Assembly: GCF_900452385.1 (NCBI RefSeq)
Contig: NZ_UGOA01000001.1
Coordinates: 2,427,501-2,491,500 of the forward strand
DNA: 64,000 nt
DNA from: Legionella donaldsonii
Lineage (GTDB): Bacteria; Pseudomonadota; Gammaproteobacteria; Legionellales; Legionellaceae
Reading direction: 5' to 3'
A program made the position numbers and the translations under genes. A model generated the notes under the pieces. That model saw only the letters and a list, made by a program, of their open reading frames with translations, was not told the origin of the DNA and made no database searches. Shown one piece after another: positions 37,438 to 46,644 of this stretch; position 1 is the stretch's first letter; every line of letters starts with the position of its first letter.

Positions 37438-37692
37438 ATGGCTGAAGTAATTATGTATAGCACTGTCTACTGCCCTTATTGCATGCGCGCACGGCAGTTA
37501 TTGGAAAGTAAGGGAGTCTCCTATACCGATATCCGTATCGATGATGAACCTGATAAACGGGATGAAATGATAGCAAAAAGTGGTAGACATACCGTGCCAC
37601 AAATATTCATAAACGGCCAACCAATAGGTGGCTGCGATGATATGTACGCTCTGGAACACCAAGGGCGATTAGATGAACTTTTACGAGGATAA
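37438..37692 (+). CDS. grxC: Glutaredoxin 3
   Basis: 84 residues, dithiol glutaredoxin with CPYC active site (VYCPYCMRARQLL), the TVPQIFINGQPIGGCDD cis-proline and glutathione-binding segment, all intact. It reduces protein disulfides with glutathione, made by the gshAB genes of this window. Second gene of the yibN-grxC-secB-gpsA cluster. Confidence 0.95.
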   Translation: MAEVIMYSTVYCPYCMRARQLLESKGVSYTDIRIDDEPDKRDEMIAKSGRHTVPQIFINGQPIGGCDDMYALEHQGRLDELLRG

Positions 37693-37699
37693 ATAAACA

Positions 37700-38185
37700 A
37701 TGTCAGAACACACCAGTGATATGCAACAAAATACAGAAGCTCAATTTATGATTCAACGAATTTATACGAAAGATTTATCGTTTGAAACCCCTAATACACC
37801 TGCAGTTTTCCAACAACAGTGGGAACCAGAGTTAACGCTGGATTTGAATACCCAGAACACACAATTAGAGGAAGGGGTTTATGAGGTTGTACTTTCTGTT
37901 ACTGCAACTGTCAAAAATCAAAAGGCGGTCGCTTTTTTAGTAGAAGTGAAGCAAGCCGGTATTTTCACAATCCAGGGTGCCGCTGGCCAACAACTCGATC
38001 ATTTATTAGGTAGTTTCTGCCCAAGCATTCTTTTCCCTTATGCGCGTGAAGCCATTACTTCACAAGTTATTCGTGGCAGTTTCCCACAATTGGTATTAGC
38101 ACCCATTAATTTCGACGCGCTTTATATGCAACAGTTAGAAGAGAATCAAAAAGCAGCGGACAAAACTGAGACAACAAGCCATTAA
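37700..38185 (+). CDS. secB: Protein-export chaperone SecB
   Basis: 161 residues. It keeps preproteins unfolded and hands them to SecA. Family features are the start of the fold [34 protein letters not shown], the loop [17 protein letters not shown] and the groove strand [35 protein letters not shown]. Seven bases after grxC. Confidence 0.97.
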   Translation: MSEHTSDMQQNTEAQFMIQRIYTKDLSFETPNTPAVFQQQWEPELTLDLNTQNTQLEEGVYEVVLSVTATVKNQKAVAFLVEVKQAGIFTIQGAAGQQLDHLLGSFCPSILFPYAREAITSQVIRGSFPQLVLAPINFDALYMQQLEENQKAADKTETTSH

Positions 38186-38187
38186 TT

Positions 38188-39177
38188 ATGAAAAAATCAA
38201 CGATTGCCATACTTGGCGCTGGTTCATGGGGCACTGCTGTTGCCATTCACCTAGCAAATTATGGTAATCAGATCATGCTGTGGGGTCATAACCCCCAGCA
38301 TGTTCAAGACATGATTGAACAGCGTTGTAATAAACGTTATCTGCCTTCCGATAGGTTTCCAGACTCGCTGCAACCCATCGCTGACCTCTCTCAATGCTTA
38401 AAGTTAGCCAACGAAGTGATTATTGCCGTTCCCTCTCATGCCTTTGCTGGATTATTAGAGCAATTACCGAAACCAGCCCATGGCTTGTCTTGGCTCACCA
38501 AAGGGATCGACCCGCTTAGTCACAAACTACCGAGCCAATTGGTTGCAGAAAAATGGGGCGAATCATACCCCATAGCGATTATTTCAGGCCCCTCATTTGC
38601 AACGGAGGTCGCCAAATTATTACCTACCGCACTGACCCTGGCGAGTAATAATTTGCCTTATCAACATGCCATCCAATCACTCTTGCACCACGATAATTTA
38701 CGTGTTTACTTAAGCAACGATGTTGTTGGCGTTCAAATCTGCGGTGCAATAAAGAATGTACTGGCTATCGCCTGCGGTATTAGTGATGGCTTGGGTTATG
38801 GCGCAAATGCCAAAGCTGCCCTAATCACGCGAGGGCTGGCGGAAATGAGCCGTTTAGGCATTCGTATGGGAGCCCGCGAAGAAACATTTATGGGTTTGGC
38901 TGGCGTTGGTGATCTGGTATTGACGTGTACGGATGATCAATCACGTAATCGGCGTTTTGGTTTACAATTAGGCCGAAGCATTAACCTTGTGGAAGCAGAG
39001 AAGCAAATAGGCCAAGTCGTTGAAGGAAAGCACAACGCCGCACAAATTTGCATGCTTGCCGAGGAATTAGGGATTGATATGCCGATCTGTACCCAGGTCA
39101 ATGCACTTTTAAAAGGCGAGATCACACCACAACAAGCAGCAATCAATTTATTGAACCGTTCCCCACGCGAAGAATAA
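38188..39177 (+). CDS. gpsA: Glycerol-3-phosphate dehydrogenase [NAD(P)+]
   Basis: 329 residues. It makes sn-glycerol 3-phosphate for phospholipids. Nucleotide site is AILGAGSWGTAVAIHLA; SGPSFATEVA and the catalytic Lys in AIKNVLAIACGISDGLGYGANAKAALITRGL are in place, with GLAGVGDLVLTCTDDQSRNRRFG after it. Two bases after secB, with no clear own ribosome binding site, so probably coupled. The 245 bases downstream hold dispersed repeat copy B. Confidence 0.97.
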   Translation: MKKSTIAILGAGSWGTAVAIHLANYGNQIMLWGHNPQHVQDMIEQRCNKRYLPSDRFPDSLQPIADLSQCLKLANEVIIAVPSHAFAGLLEQLPKPAHGLSWLTKGIDPLSHKLPSQLVAEKWGESYPIAIISGPSFATEVAKLLPTALTLASNNLPYQHAIQSLLHHDNLRVYLSNDVVGVQICGAIKNVLAIACGISDGLGYGANAKAALITRGLAEMSRLGIRMGAREETFMGLAGVGDLVLTCTDDQSRNRRFGLQLGRSINLVEAEKQIGQVVEGKHNAAQICMLAEELGIDMPICTQVNALLKGEITPQQAAINLLNRSPREE

Positions 39178-39291
39178 GTCCCGGGCGTCTGGCAACAAAG
39201 TGAAACGAGTCAGTTCAAATCTTCCATAAAGCATCGTTCCGGATTGCTTCGCTGAGGCTCGCAACGACGAAATAGAGAGATCGGGTGCTCC

Positions 39292-39426
39292 CACTGCTTG
39301 CGAAACTCGCTGCTTATGGAGAAGTACGAGGAGAAACGGCTGCAGACCTACAGTGTCCCCGTCAATGCATGAGGATTCGAGGACCGTATCGACGAAGCGA
39401 TTCTCCCTGTGCAGTAGCGAGTCTAC
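39292..39426. repeat. Dispersed hairpin repeat, copy B
   Basis: About 135 bases, in the opposite orientation to copy A (1072-1213) and the same as copy C (22230-22340). The most conserved word is ATGAGGATTCGAGGACCGTA, and GTATCGACG follows at its end. The arms (GAAACTCGCTGCTTATGGAGAA and the reverse complement starting ACTCGCTACTGCACAGGGAG) pair imperfectly. It lies between the convergent gpsA and PAPS-reductase-like genes and reaches the stop codon of the latter. Confidence 0.8.
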
Positions 39427-40154
39427 TCACCGCATCCCCAAGGCGCTCCACAGCCCAAATCAAACTGTTGTAACCCCAGGTTTTCGTTAGCCTTGCCCTC
39501 TGCCGGTGACTGCGCTAATTGAGAAATCGGTTGCTGAAACATGGTTTGGCTAATTTGCTGTTCAAGCTTGTCCAAACGCTGCAATGCGTGTGCATCCAGG
39601 CTCCTTAACTCGTCAAGATTTGCATGAATGCAAGGGCTACATTCCCGACTTTGATGAGGTAAAAAGCGAAAGCCAGTGCGCTTAATTAAGGCACCCAATT
39701 CTTCATCCCCTGTTTGCCAAAGAGGGTACCATAACGTTCGTCCTTGATATAAATCATCTTGTTGCTCAAACTCTTGCAAGTTGGCATAACGCCTTGAATC
39801 GAAGCGCCGCTTCCCAGAGACAATGTAAGCCTCACAGGCCGGATCCAAATCATCTAAATGCGTAAGAATGGCCAATCCTTTGAGAAAACCGGCACACCAT
39901 TGAAATTTTTGACTTGGGAATTGTTTACGGTCAATAACCATCTCGGCAAAAGTCGCCTGTGCAGATAAGACATGCACGGCAATCCCTTGTTTGCGGGCAT
40001 AGTCAGCACAAGCAGCCACTCTCATTGCCCAGGAAGCAGCTGCCCACCCTGTTTCCACATAGACAAAGTGAATTCCTGATAAGCCTTTTTCAATTAAGGC
40101 TTGCATTGCAGCCAACGAATGATTTCCGAAATTGCCAATGATTATATGTTGCAT
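39423..40154 (-). CDS. PAPS-reductase-like PP-loop family protein
   Basis: 243 residues of the adenine nucleotide alpha-hydrolase (PP-loop) superfamily, close to PAPS reductase-type proteins. The N-terminus has IIIGNFGNHSLAAMQALIE, a variant of the PP-loop SGGxDS, so the ATP site is not canonical. VSGKRRFDSRRYANLQEFE resembles the G-x-R-x-x-E-S-x-R segment. Cysteines in ECSPCIHAN and the C-terminal FDLGCGAPWGCGE could bind a metal or an Fe-S cluster. The substrate is unknown. The variant PP-loop makes a sulfate-assimilation role doubtful. Confidence 0.6.
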   Translation of the reverse strand: MQHIIIGNFGNHSLAAMQALIEKGLSGIHFVYVETGWAAASWAMRVAACADYARKQGIAVHVLSAQATFAEMVIDRKQFPSQKFQWCAGFLKGLAILTHLDDLDPACEAYIVSGKRRFDSRRYANLQEFEQQDDLYQGRTLWYPLWQTGDEELGALIKRTGFRFLPHQSRECSPCIHANLDELRSLDAHALQRLDKLEQQISQTMFQQPISQLAQSPAEGKANENLGLQQFDLGCGAPWGCGE

Positions 40155-40171
40155 TCTGAGATAATGATGGA

Positions 40172-40260
40172 TGGTGCCCAGGGCCGGAGTCGAACCGGCA
40201 CGGAGTTTAACCTCCGAGGGATTTTAAGTCCCTTGCGTCTACCTGTTTCGCCACCTGGGC
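40172..40260 (-). tRNA. tRNA-Leu (UAA)
   Basis: Minus-strand cloverleaf with acceptor GCCCAGG / CCTGGGC, CCA encoded (40172-40174), long variable arm typical of leucine tRNA, T-arm GGTTCGACTCC and anticodon loop CTTAAAA giving anticodon UAA. Last of the Gly-Cys-Leu cluster, which has the same order downstream of pgsA in E. coli (glyW-cysT-leuZ). Confidence 0.95.
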
Positions 40261-40272
40261 ATATTCTTGTCA

Positions 40273-40346
40273 TGGAGGCTGAGGCCGGAATCGAACCGGC
40301 GTACACGGCTTTGCAGGCCGCTGCATAACCACTCTGCCACACAGCC
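40273..40346 (-). tRNA. tRNA-Cys (GCA)
   Basis: Minus-strand cloverleaf with acceptor GGCTGTG / CTCAGCC-type pairing, discriminator U, CCA encoded at 40273-40275, T-arm GGTTCGATTCC and anticodon loop CTGCAAA giving GCA. Middle gene of the cluster. Confidence 0.95.
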
Positions 40347-40391
40347 ACTCTTCAACGGTAAAAAAAAAGCGACTATGGCGTCGCTTTAATT

Positions 40392-40467
<76 letters not shown>

Positions 40468-40529
40468 GTCTCTACGGGGTGCAATTCTACCGTAAATTAG
40501 AATGCTGTCAACAGAAAAACCTTAATTTT

Positions 40530-41105
40530 TTAAGCAATATTGTGACTTTTTTTCATCAGTTGCGGCCAGGCAATCATTAAATAAATAACCATCGACCAAA
40601 TCGTTAAAATGGCTGCCAAATAAAGCATTATGAAACCAAAAACGCCCCACCAGGATTGAGCTGGTGTAAAAGCAATCAAAAGAAAAAGGGCAACCATTTG
40701 CATCATCGTTTTGATTTTTCCGACATAGCTTACTGTCACACTGGCGCGGCTCCCTATTTCAGCCATCCACTCTCGGAGTGCAGAAATAACAATTTCACGG
40801 CCCACAATCACAATAGCAGGAATGGTGATGTAATCCATGCTCTTGGTACCAACCAGCAAGAGTAGACTACAAGCAACTAATAATTTATCTGCCACAGGAT
40901 CCAGAAAAGCACCAAAAGGTGACATTTGCTTGAGTTTACGCGCTAAATAACCATCCAACCAATCCGTAAAACTAGCCAAAGCAAAAATGGCTGCAGCCAA
41001 CCCATGTGCCCAGGGAAAAGGCATATAAAAAGCAATAATAAAGATGGGTATCAAGACAATACGCATTAACGTTAACAGATTGGGTAAACTGGTCAGGTTA
41101 CTCAC
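40530..41105 (-). CDS. pgsA: CDP-diacylglycerol-glycerol-3-phosphate 3-phosphatidyltransferase
   Basis: 191 residues, integral membrane enzyme that makes phosphatidylglycerophosphate from CDP-diacylglycerol and glycerol 3-phosphate. The CDP-alcohol phosphotransferase motif D-G-x2-A-R-x8-G-x3-D-x3-D is complete in DGYLARKLKQMSPFGAFLDPVADK. Four to six membrane helices follow the usual pattern. It abuts the HAD phosphatase gene (one-base overlap) and is followed by the three tRNA genes. Confidence 0.95.
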   Translation of the reverse strand: MSNLTSLPNLLTLMRIVLIPIFIIAFYMPFPWAHGLAAAIFALASFTDWLDGYLARKLKQMSPFGAFLDPVADKLLVACSLLLLVGTKSMDYITIPAIVIVGREIVISALREWMAEIGSRASVTVSYVGKIKTMMQMVALFLLIAFTPAQSWWGVFGFIMLYLAAILTIWSMVIYLMIAWPQLMKKSHNIA

Positions 41106-41773
41106 TAAAGTCCCCCTTGTTCAGGTAATTGGAGGTAAGCAGCAAGGTGTTGGTAGTCATCAAAAACTTCCATGGCACCTGCCGCACGTAATGCAGCTTC
41201 TTGTTGATGGTAAAAGTCGACTCCAATGGCATCAACACCGAGATTTTTTGCCATTTCAATATCAATTACCGAATCTCCCACCATCAGTGTCTCGTGAATT
41301 CCCACATCAAATTCAGCCAAAATTTCTTCTAACATTTGTGGACAGGGTTTAGGCGGTGTTTGTCCCGCAGAACGGGTTACTTTAAAAAACTCATCCAAAC
41401 CGGAAGCATGCAAAATCCTTTGTAAGGATTGATAGCCTTTATTGGTTGCAATCGCCAGATTAATGCCTGCTCGATGTAACTGCCGAGCGACCTCTTTTGC
41501 ACCGGGGATTAAATAAACATGGGTAGTACGTGATACCAATGATTGATGTACAGCTAATAGTAGTTGTTCTTGCTGTTGCAAACTCAAGTGTGGAAATACC
41601 TTGTTTACTGCCTTGACCAAACCCAGTTCAACCGATTGGCGAGCCAGCTCTTCATCAATTTCACCAAAATTCAAACGTCTGGCCTCTGTAGCCACTGTAT
41701 CCAAAATTTGTCCCAGTGTATCCCCTAAGGTTCCTTCCCAGTCAAACACTACTAAGCGATATGGCTTACCCAT
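41105..41773 (-). CDS. HAD phosphatase, phosphoglycolate-phosphatase-like
   Basis: 222 residues, HAD superfamily. The nucleophile motif is VFDWEGTLGDT, with DWEGT in place of the usual DxDGT; the first Asp remains and the second catalytic residue is Glu. Motif II/III are AIATNKGYQSL and KPCPQMLEEI; motif IV is MVGDSVIDIEMAKNLGVD. The E-for-D change in motif I is rare but may still support phosphatase activity. It overlaps rluC by eight bases. Substrate unproven; similar genes beside rluC are often called gph. Confidence 0.8.
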   Translation of the reverse strand: MGKPYRLVVFDWEGTLGDTLGQILDTVATEARRLNFGEIDEELARQSVELGLVKAVNKVFPHLSLQQQEQLLLAVHQSLVSRTTHVYLIPGAKEVARQLHRAGINLAIATNKGYQSLQRILHASGLDEFFKVTRSAGQTPPKPCPQMLEEILAEFDVGIHETLMVGDSVIDIEMAKNLGVDAIGVDFYHQQEAALRAAGAMEVFDDYQHLAAYLQLPEQGGL

Positions 41774-42710
41774 GAGTCAACAAGCTCCCCGCACGTAATT
41801 TTTTTAGTGTTTCTGCAAACCGTTCGTCTAAATTTGCTTCAAACAAATAATTTTTTCCGTTCAGGTTAAATTGAATTGCTCTGGCATGCAAATAAAGTCG
41901 TGATTTAACCGACTCCAAACCGGTTATCAATTCTTCTGTCCCATACTTTTCATCACCCACAATTGGATGTCCTAAGTACGCGCTATGCACCCTGATTTGG
42001 TGGGTACGTCCTGTTTTGGGAGAGGCCTCGACCCAGCAAGCCTGCTGATAATTTTCCAGCAACTTAAAGGAAGTTTGTGATGCTTTCCCTTCTTCCTTCA
42101 CAGCGACAACTCGTTCCCCTGATTTTAAGGTATTCTTTTCCAATGCGGCATCCACTAATTTTGTTTTTTTGCCCTGCCACGAATTACTAAGAAGTGCCCA
42201 ATAGGTTTTTTGTACCTCACGCGCCTCTAATAACGCTTGAATCGCTCGCAACATACTTCGTTTTTTGGCCAGCAACAAGCATCCTGAAGTTTCTTTATCC
42301 AAACGATGCACCAGTTCAAGATAAGACAAATCATCACGCGTTTTTCGTAAAGCCTCAATAACGCCTAAACTCAAACCACTACCACCATGTACCGCAATAC
42401 CGGCGGGTTTATTAATCACCAACAAACTATTGTCTTCAAACAAAATGCTTTCTCGCAAGCGTTGCTCGAGTTTTTCGCCGACAAAAATATCTTTACCCTG
42501 ACTTGTACGTACTGGAGGGATACGCACACAGTCACCCTGCATGAGGCGCGAAGACGCCTGTGCCCTTTTTTTATTAATACGCACTTCTCCAGCACGAATA
42601 ATGCGATAGATATGACTCTTAGGCACACCTTTCAAAATACGCATCAAATAATTATCTAAGCGCTGGCCTTCTTCGTCAGCACTAATTTCTGTGTAACGTA
42701 CATCACTCAT
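41766..42710 (-). CDS. rluC: 23S rRNA pseudouridine synthase RluC
   Basis: 314 residues. It makes pseudouridines at 955, 2504 and 2580 of 23S rRNA in E. coli. An N-terminal S4 domain (GQRLDNYLMRILKGVPKSHIYRIIRAGEVRINKKRA) precedes the catalytic domain, with the motif VHRLDKETSGCLLLAK containing the catalytic Asp, and ASPKTGRTHQIRVHSAYLGHPIVGDEKYG. It is divergent from rne, the same arrangement as in E. coli. Confidence 0.94.
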   Translation of the reverse strand: MSDVRYTEISADEEGQRLDNYLMRILKGVPKSHIYRIIRAGEVRINKKRAQASSRLMQGDCVRIPPVRTSQGKDIFVGEKLEQRLRESILFEDNSLLVINKPAGIAVHGGSGLSLGVIEALRKTRDDLSYLELVHRLDKETSGCLLLAKKRSMLRAIQALLEAREVQKTYWALLSNSWQGKKTKLVDAALEKNTLKSGERVVAVKEEGKASQTSFKLLENYQQACWVEASPKTGRTHQIRVHSAYLGHPIVGDEKYGTEELITGLESVKSRLYLHARAIQFNLNGKNYLFEANLDERFAETLKKLRAGSLLTHG

Positions 42711-43476
42711 TTATGCATAAACCTATTTGCTGAAATTGTTTTTTTTTGGTACTATTAGAACTGCGTGGAAATTGTTCGCGCAACCGAATTATAACGCATA
42801 AACAAAGAAAAAGTTTATCGGCCGACTATAAAAAACCGGCCATACATAGGATGAGTTGCCAATTAGCCAGTATGAATCCTGCAATACAGATTTTTGGTGG
42901 TACGACAGTACCAAAATTTGCAAGTAAATAGCATAAGAAAATCAATGTGTTAGGCTCATAGTAACCGAATTGAAAACAAATCCTAGGAGTTTGAAAACGC
43001 GCTTCCCTTAAGTGAATGATAGAAGGAAGTAACCCAGTACCAGAGCAAAATTGAAAACGAACTCATCAGATACCCACGCATGTCAGACATGCTTTACATC
43101 AGTTACAGCTCATTTTGCGGATTTTAGGCAAAGGATGTTTTCATATGCATGAAATTCCATCTATTCAGCCTCTCCCCCACATCGCTCTGTCACTACAGAT
43201 GTACATATCCAGTATGCGCCGCAATATTTGCCGGTACCATGCATGTGGTCTGTCCCTATGGTCTTGGGTCATGCTTAAAGAGAATATTTTTTGTCATTTG
43301 CAAGCTATGGTTAATAACCTGAACTTGTTTTCATGTTATTTGCAAAAACCAAGATGCACAACGCTCATTCTGAATAAATCAGGAACGAGTTTTGTAGTAT
43401 CGCATAGCTTCAAAAAGGCAAGGATGAATGGCCTTACTATCCTTACTTGAGGTAGCGCCCTTTTATGGGGTGAATA
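42711..43476 (+). promoter_or_regulatory. rluC-rne intergenic region and presumed rne leader
   Basis: 766 bases between divergent genes with no credible gene. In E. coli the rne mRNA has a long 5' leader (about 361 bases) with hairpins through which RNase E controls its own message, and the distance here would allow the same. The sequence has several short AT-rich promoter-like words, for example GAATTATAAC near 42786, but no feature I can fix. A 111-codon frame at 43115-43450 has no ribosome binding site, odd composition and no family pattern. Confidence 0.5.
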
Positions 43477-45474
43477 ATGGAAAGAATGTTAATAAATGCA
43501 ACTCAAACCGAAGAGGTACGTGTTGCACTGGTAAAAAATAATTATCTGTATGATTTGGACATCGAATGTCCTGCAGAGGTGAAGAAGAAAGGTAATATCT
43601 ACAAGGCAGTAGTGACTCGTCGCGAACCAAGCCTGGATGCCGTATTTGTTGAATATGGAGCAAAACGTCAAGGATTTCTGCCTCTTAAAGAAATTGCACC
43701 TGAATACTTAAGTAAACATCCTGATGATTTTGGTGATGAAAAACCGCCCATCACGACTCTTCTTCGCGAAGGCCAGGAATTGCTTATCCAGGTAGACAAA
43801 GAAGAACGCGGCAATAAAGGCGCGGCCTTAACAACCTACATTACTTTGGCAGGTTGTTACCTGGTATTAATGCCTAATAATCCCAACTCTGGGGGTATCT
43901 CCCGTCGTATTGAAGGCGATGATCGAGATGAGCTAAAAGAAACTTTAAATGCTTTGCAATTGCCGGAAGAAATGGGGCTTATCATCCGCACAGCTGGTGT
44001 TGGTAAAAGCCAGGATGAATTGCAAGGCGATCTGGATATGCTCTGCAATCAATGGCAAGCCATTCGCCAGGCCTATAATTCTCAGCTTGCGCCTTGCCTG
44101 ATTCATCAGGAAGGTGATGTCATTATTCGTTCCATTCGCGATAATCTGCGCAAGTCTATCGGTGAAATCATCATTGATGATCAAATTTCTTACGTAAAGG
44201 CAAAACAATACATTGAGCAAGTTAAACCTGATTTTCTGCCTAACCTTAAACTCTACAACAATACGATCCCCTTGTTTAATTTCTATCAAGTTGAAAGCCA
44301 GATCGAAACGGCCTTTCAACGGGAAGTTCTTCTTCCTTCTGGTGGCGCGCTGGTCATTGATCGTACTGAAGCGCTGGTTTCTATCGATATTAACTCGGCA
44401 AAAGCAACCAGTGGTTCAGATATTGAAACGACTGCATTAAACACCAATCTTGAGGCCGCTGATGAGATCGCTCGTCAATTGCGCTTACGTGATTTGGGAG
44501 GTTTGGTAGTCATTGATTTTATTGATATGGGTTCCAGCAAAAACCAACGTGACGTAGAAAATCGTTTGAAAGAAGCGCTTAAAGCGGATAGGGCACGTAT
44601 TCAAGTTGGTCGTATCTCTCGTTTTGGTTTACTTGAAATGTCACGCCAGCGCCTGCGCCTTTCTTTAGGTGAATCAGCACAGGAAGTATGCCCACGATGT
44701 GAAGGACGAGGTACGGTAAGAAATATTCAATCGCATGGTTTATCGATTATTCGTTTAATTGAAGAAGAAGCCTTGAAAGAAAAGACCGCTGAAATACACG
44801 TTCAATTGCCGGTGGAAATGGCTACTTTCATCATCAATGAAAAGCGTGAATTTATTCTGGGTATTGAGAAACGCCATAACGTGCATGTACTTATTATCGC
44901 CAATCCTTATCTGCAGACACCACAATATAACATTACCCGTCTTAAGGAAGATAATGTAGGCAAGAATAAAAAACCTAGCTATTCACTTATTCAGCAACCA
45001 GAATTGGATGTTGTTCGTACTGAACAAGAAGCAATTAAACATGCTGAACCCGCTGTAAAAGGATTTGCTCCTCATCATGCACCCAAGATTCACCATGGCA
45101 GCTTCATTAAGCGTCTATGGAGTAGTCTATTTGGCAGCACATCCGAATCATCAAGCAGCACGGGTAGTTCTGGCCGTCATGAGAAAGTGACACGCAGCAG
45201 CCCCCACCATCACCAACACAAACAATCATCTGCACAACAGGGTGGTGAAAGACGTCAGCAGAATCAGGGTAATCGTCGGCGCCGCCCCGGAGGCCATCAA
45301 CAACAACAGCAACAACAACGTAGTGGTAATGTTGCCAATAATCCGCAGCGTAAAAAAGGCTCTGGCCAGCAAAGCGGAGGACGCGTGATCCCCCTTAAAA
45401 CCGATTCTGCTAAAAAGAAAGGACCGCAGCAACGATCAGAAAAACCGGTGTCCAATAACTCGGTGGATGATTAA
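43477..45474 (+). CDS. rne: Ribonuclease E
   Basis: 665 residues. The start [19 protein letters not shown] matches the family (MKRMLINA in E. coli). An S1 domain lies at about 35-125, the metal-binding DNase-I-like site contains [11 protein letters not shown] and VVIDFIDMG, and the zinc link CPRCEGRG joins subunits of the tetramer. After about residue 500 comes a low-complexity tail rich in Gln, His, Arg, Ser and Gly (for example [13 protein letters not shown]). The tail is much shorter than the 550-residue C-terminal half in E. coli, so the degradosome must be assembled differently. A strong hairpin follows the stop. Confidence 0.95.
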   Translation: MERMLINATQTEEVRVALVKNNYLYDLDIECPAEVKKKGNIYKAVVTRREPSLDAVFVEYGAKRQGFLPLKEIAPEYLSKHPDDFGDEKPPITTLLREGQELLIQVDKEERGNKGAALTTYITLAGCYLVLMPNNPNSGGISRRIEGDDRDELKETLNALQLPEEMGLIIRTAGVGKSQDELQGDLDMLCNQWQAIRQAYNSQLAPCLIHQEGDVIIRSIRDNLRKSIGEIIIDDQISYVKAKQYIEQVKPDFLPNLKLYNNTIPLFNFYQVESQIETAFQREVLLPSGGALVIDRTEALVSIDINSAKATSGSDIETTALNTNLEAADEIARQLRLRDLGGLVVIDFIDMGSSKNQRDVENRLKEALKADRARIQVGRISRFGLLEMSRQRLRLSLGESAQEVCPRCEGRGTVRNIQSHGLSIIRLIEEEALKEKTAEIHVQLPVEMATFIINEKREFILGIEKRHNVHVLIIANPYLQTPQYNITRLKEDNVGKNKKPSYSLIQQPELDVVRTEQEAIKHAEPAVKGFAPHHAPKIHHGSFIKRLWSSLFGSTSESSSSTGSSGRHEKVTRSSPHHHQHKQSSAQQGGERRQQNQGNRRRRPGGHQQQQQQQRSGNVANNPQRKKGSGQQSGGRVIPLKTDSAKKKGPQQRSEKPVSNNSVDD

Positions 45475-45484
45475 TCCTGATCTG

Positions 45485-45521
45485 GGATTCCCGTATTACA
45501 AACGTGCTAATACGGGGATCC
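45485..45521 (+). terminator. Hairpin terminator of rne
   Basis: A 14-bp stem GGATTCCCGTATTA / TAATACGGGGATCC with one G-U pair and a 9-base loop, 10 bases after the rne stop codon, followed by TGCTTCTTG. The T tract is weak but the stem is strong. The rest of the gap to 45734 has no gene I can support. Confidence 0.65.
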
Positions 45522-45734
45522 TGCTTCTTGCCAGGCCGCCGCACAATGCCCTATACCTCCCCTAAATGAATTAACAGGCTTGCCCACCATTTCAAGCACG
45601 GGTTTCGTATAAATTTAGTTCGCTCCCAAGCCCAGACATTGTTGCCCCAGCAGTTCATCAACATGGTTTGAAATGACAATGATCACATTCACCCTGCTTC
45701 CCGCGACTTTGTTCACGGATCGAAGATTGATTCA

Positions 45735-46130
45735 TCAGATGTCCACTGGTCTTAACTCTCCATAGCGTAGCCCCTTGGCTATGGCTTCAGCAATATTTTT
45801 ACACTCGAGTTTTTGAAAGATATTATTGCGGTGATGTCCCACTTGACGCTCTGAGATGTTCAGGAACAGGGCGATTTCCTTCATGCTTTTCCCTTGGGAA
45901 GATAAATACAAACATTGCTGCTCGCGACTGGTTAAGCGGCCATCGAGGCAAAGTGGTCGTTGCACCCAGGACTGTGACAACAAGGTTTGTACTTCAGCAA
46001 GCTGCTTGTTGGTGGGATTGGGATTACCTAAATACGCCAGATAATCGCGGGCAAAGACTTTAAAAAACTGCTTTTGCTTGGTGCTATGGTAATTAACAAA
46101 ATCTTGTTTGTTAATGCTGTTACTGTCCAT
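45735..46130 (-). CDS. LuxR-type transcriptional regulator, small
   Basis: 131 residues. A LuxR-family helix-turn-helix fills the C-terminal half (about 62-125): LTSREQQCLYLSSQGKSMKEIALFLNISERQVGHHRNNIFQKLECKNIAEAIAKG. The N-terminal 60 residues have no receiver phosphorylation motif and are too short for an autoinducer domain, so what it senses is unknown. Legionella encode several such small LuxR proteins. It stands alone, with a palindromic repeat directly upstream of its start. Confidence 0.85.
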   Translation of the reverse strand: MDSNSINKQDFVNYHSTKQKQFFKVFARDYLAYLGNPNPTNKQLAEVQTLLSQSWVQRPLCLDGRLTSREQQCLYLSSQGKSMKEIALFLNISERQVGHHRNNIFQKLECKNIAEAIAKGLRYGELRPVDI

Positions 46131-46143
46131 GTTGTTCTCCAGC

Positions 46144-46193
46144 GTAGGTTGGGAAATTCACCCAACAGCACATCGGGTCTAGACCCGACCTAC
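46144..46193. repeat. Palindromic repeat upstream of the LuxR-type gene
   Basis: Outer arms GTAGGTTGGG / CCCGACCTAC (one G-U pair) enclose two inner hairpins, GTTGGG...CCCAAC and the perfect palindrome TCGGGTCTAGACCCGA. The GTAGGT..CGGG pattern is common in REP-like intergenic elements. It starts 14 bases upstream of the regulator's start codon and may influence its expression. Confidence 0.7.
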
Positions 46194-46644
46194 ATTAAAA
46201 TGAACACGAGCAAGAGACGTGGCTGTTCCTACCCGTGCAGTGAGTATTGGAAACATTAGTGTTCGTTTAGCGCTTCACCTGCGCAAATAGCTAACAAAAC
46301 CTAAAGGTCACGTCGAAAAAAGGGGGACTTTAAGCCGTTTCTTGCGAAGGAAACGTTGAAAAAAGGAATACAAATGAAATAACATGACGTCAGCCATAAT
46401 TTATCTCCAGATAGATTGTGGTCAGCTGGTAGCGGGGGATGCCAGTCCCTCCTATCAGCGCTTTACTGCTGTAAAACAACTAAAAGCACGTTCATGTTAT
46501 TTTATTCTGCAGTGCCTTGCAATGAAAATTCTTGGAATTTTTATGTGGGGCACGACGGAAATCCACCCTGCCCAATCTAGAATTTTTCTTTTTATTTTAT
46601 CAGTTAAAGGACTATGCCTGAATTGCATGAACCAACAACCTGCT

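Noticed and set aside
43115-43450. 111-codon frame upstream of rne
   Set aside because: No ribosome binding site, no family pattern, high Cys/His/Met content and position in the presumed rne leader. Better explained as an open frame by chance.
45522-45734. Remnant of a protein gene on the minus strand (frames with MVGKPVNSFRGGIGH)
   Set aside because: Short open pieces in different frames with no recognisable family; cannot be supported.
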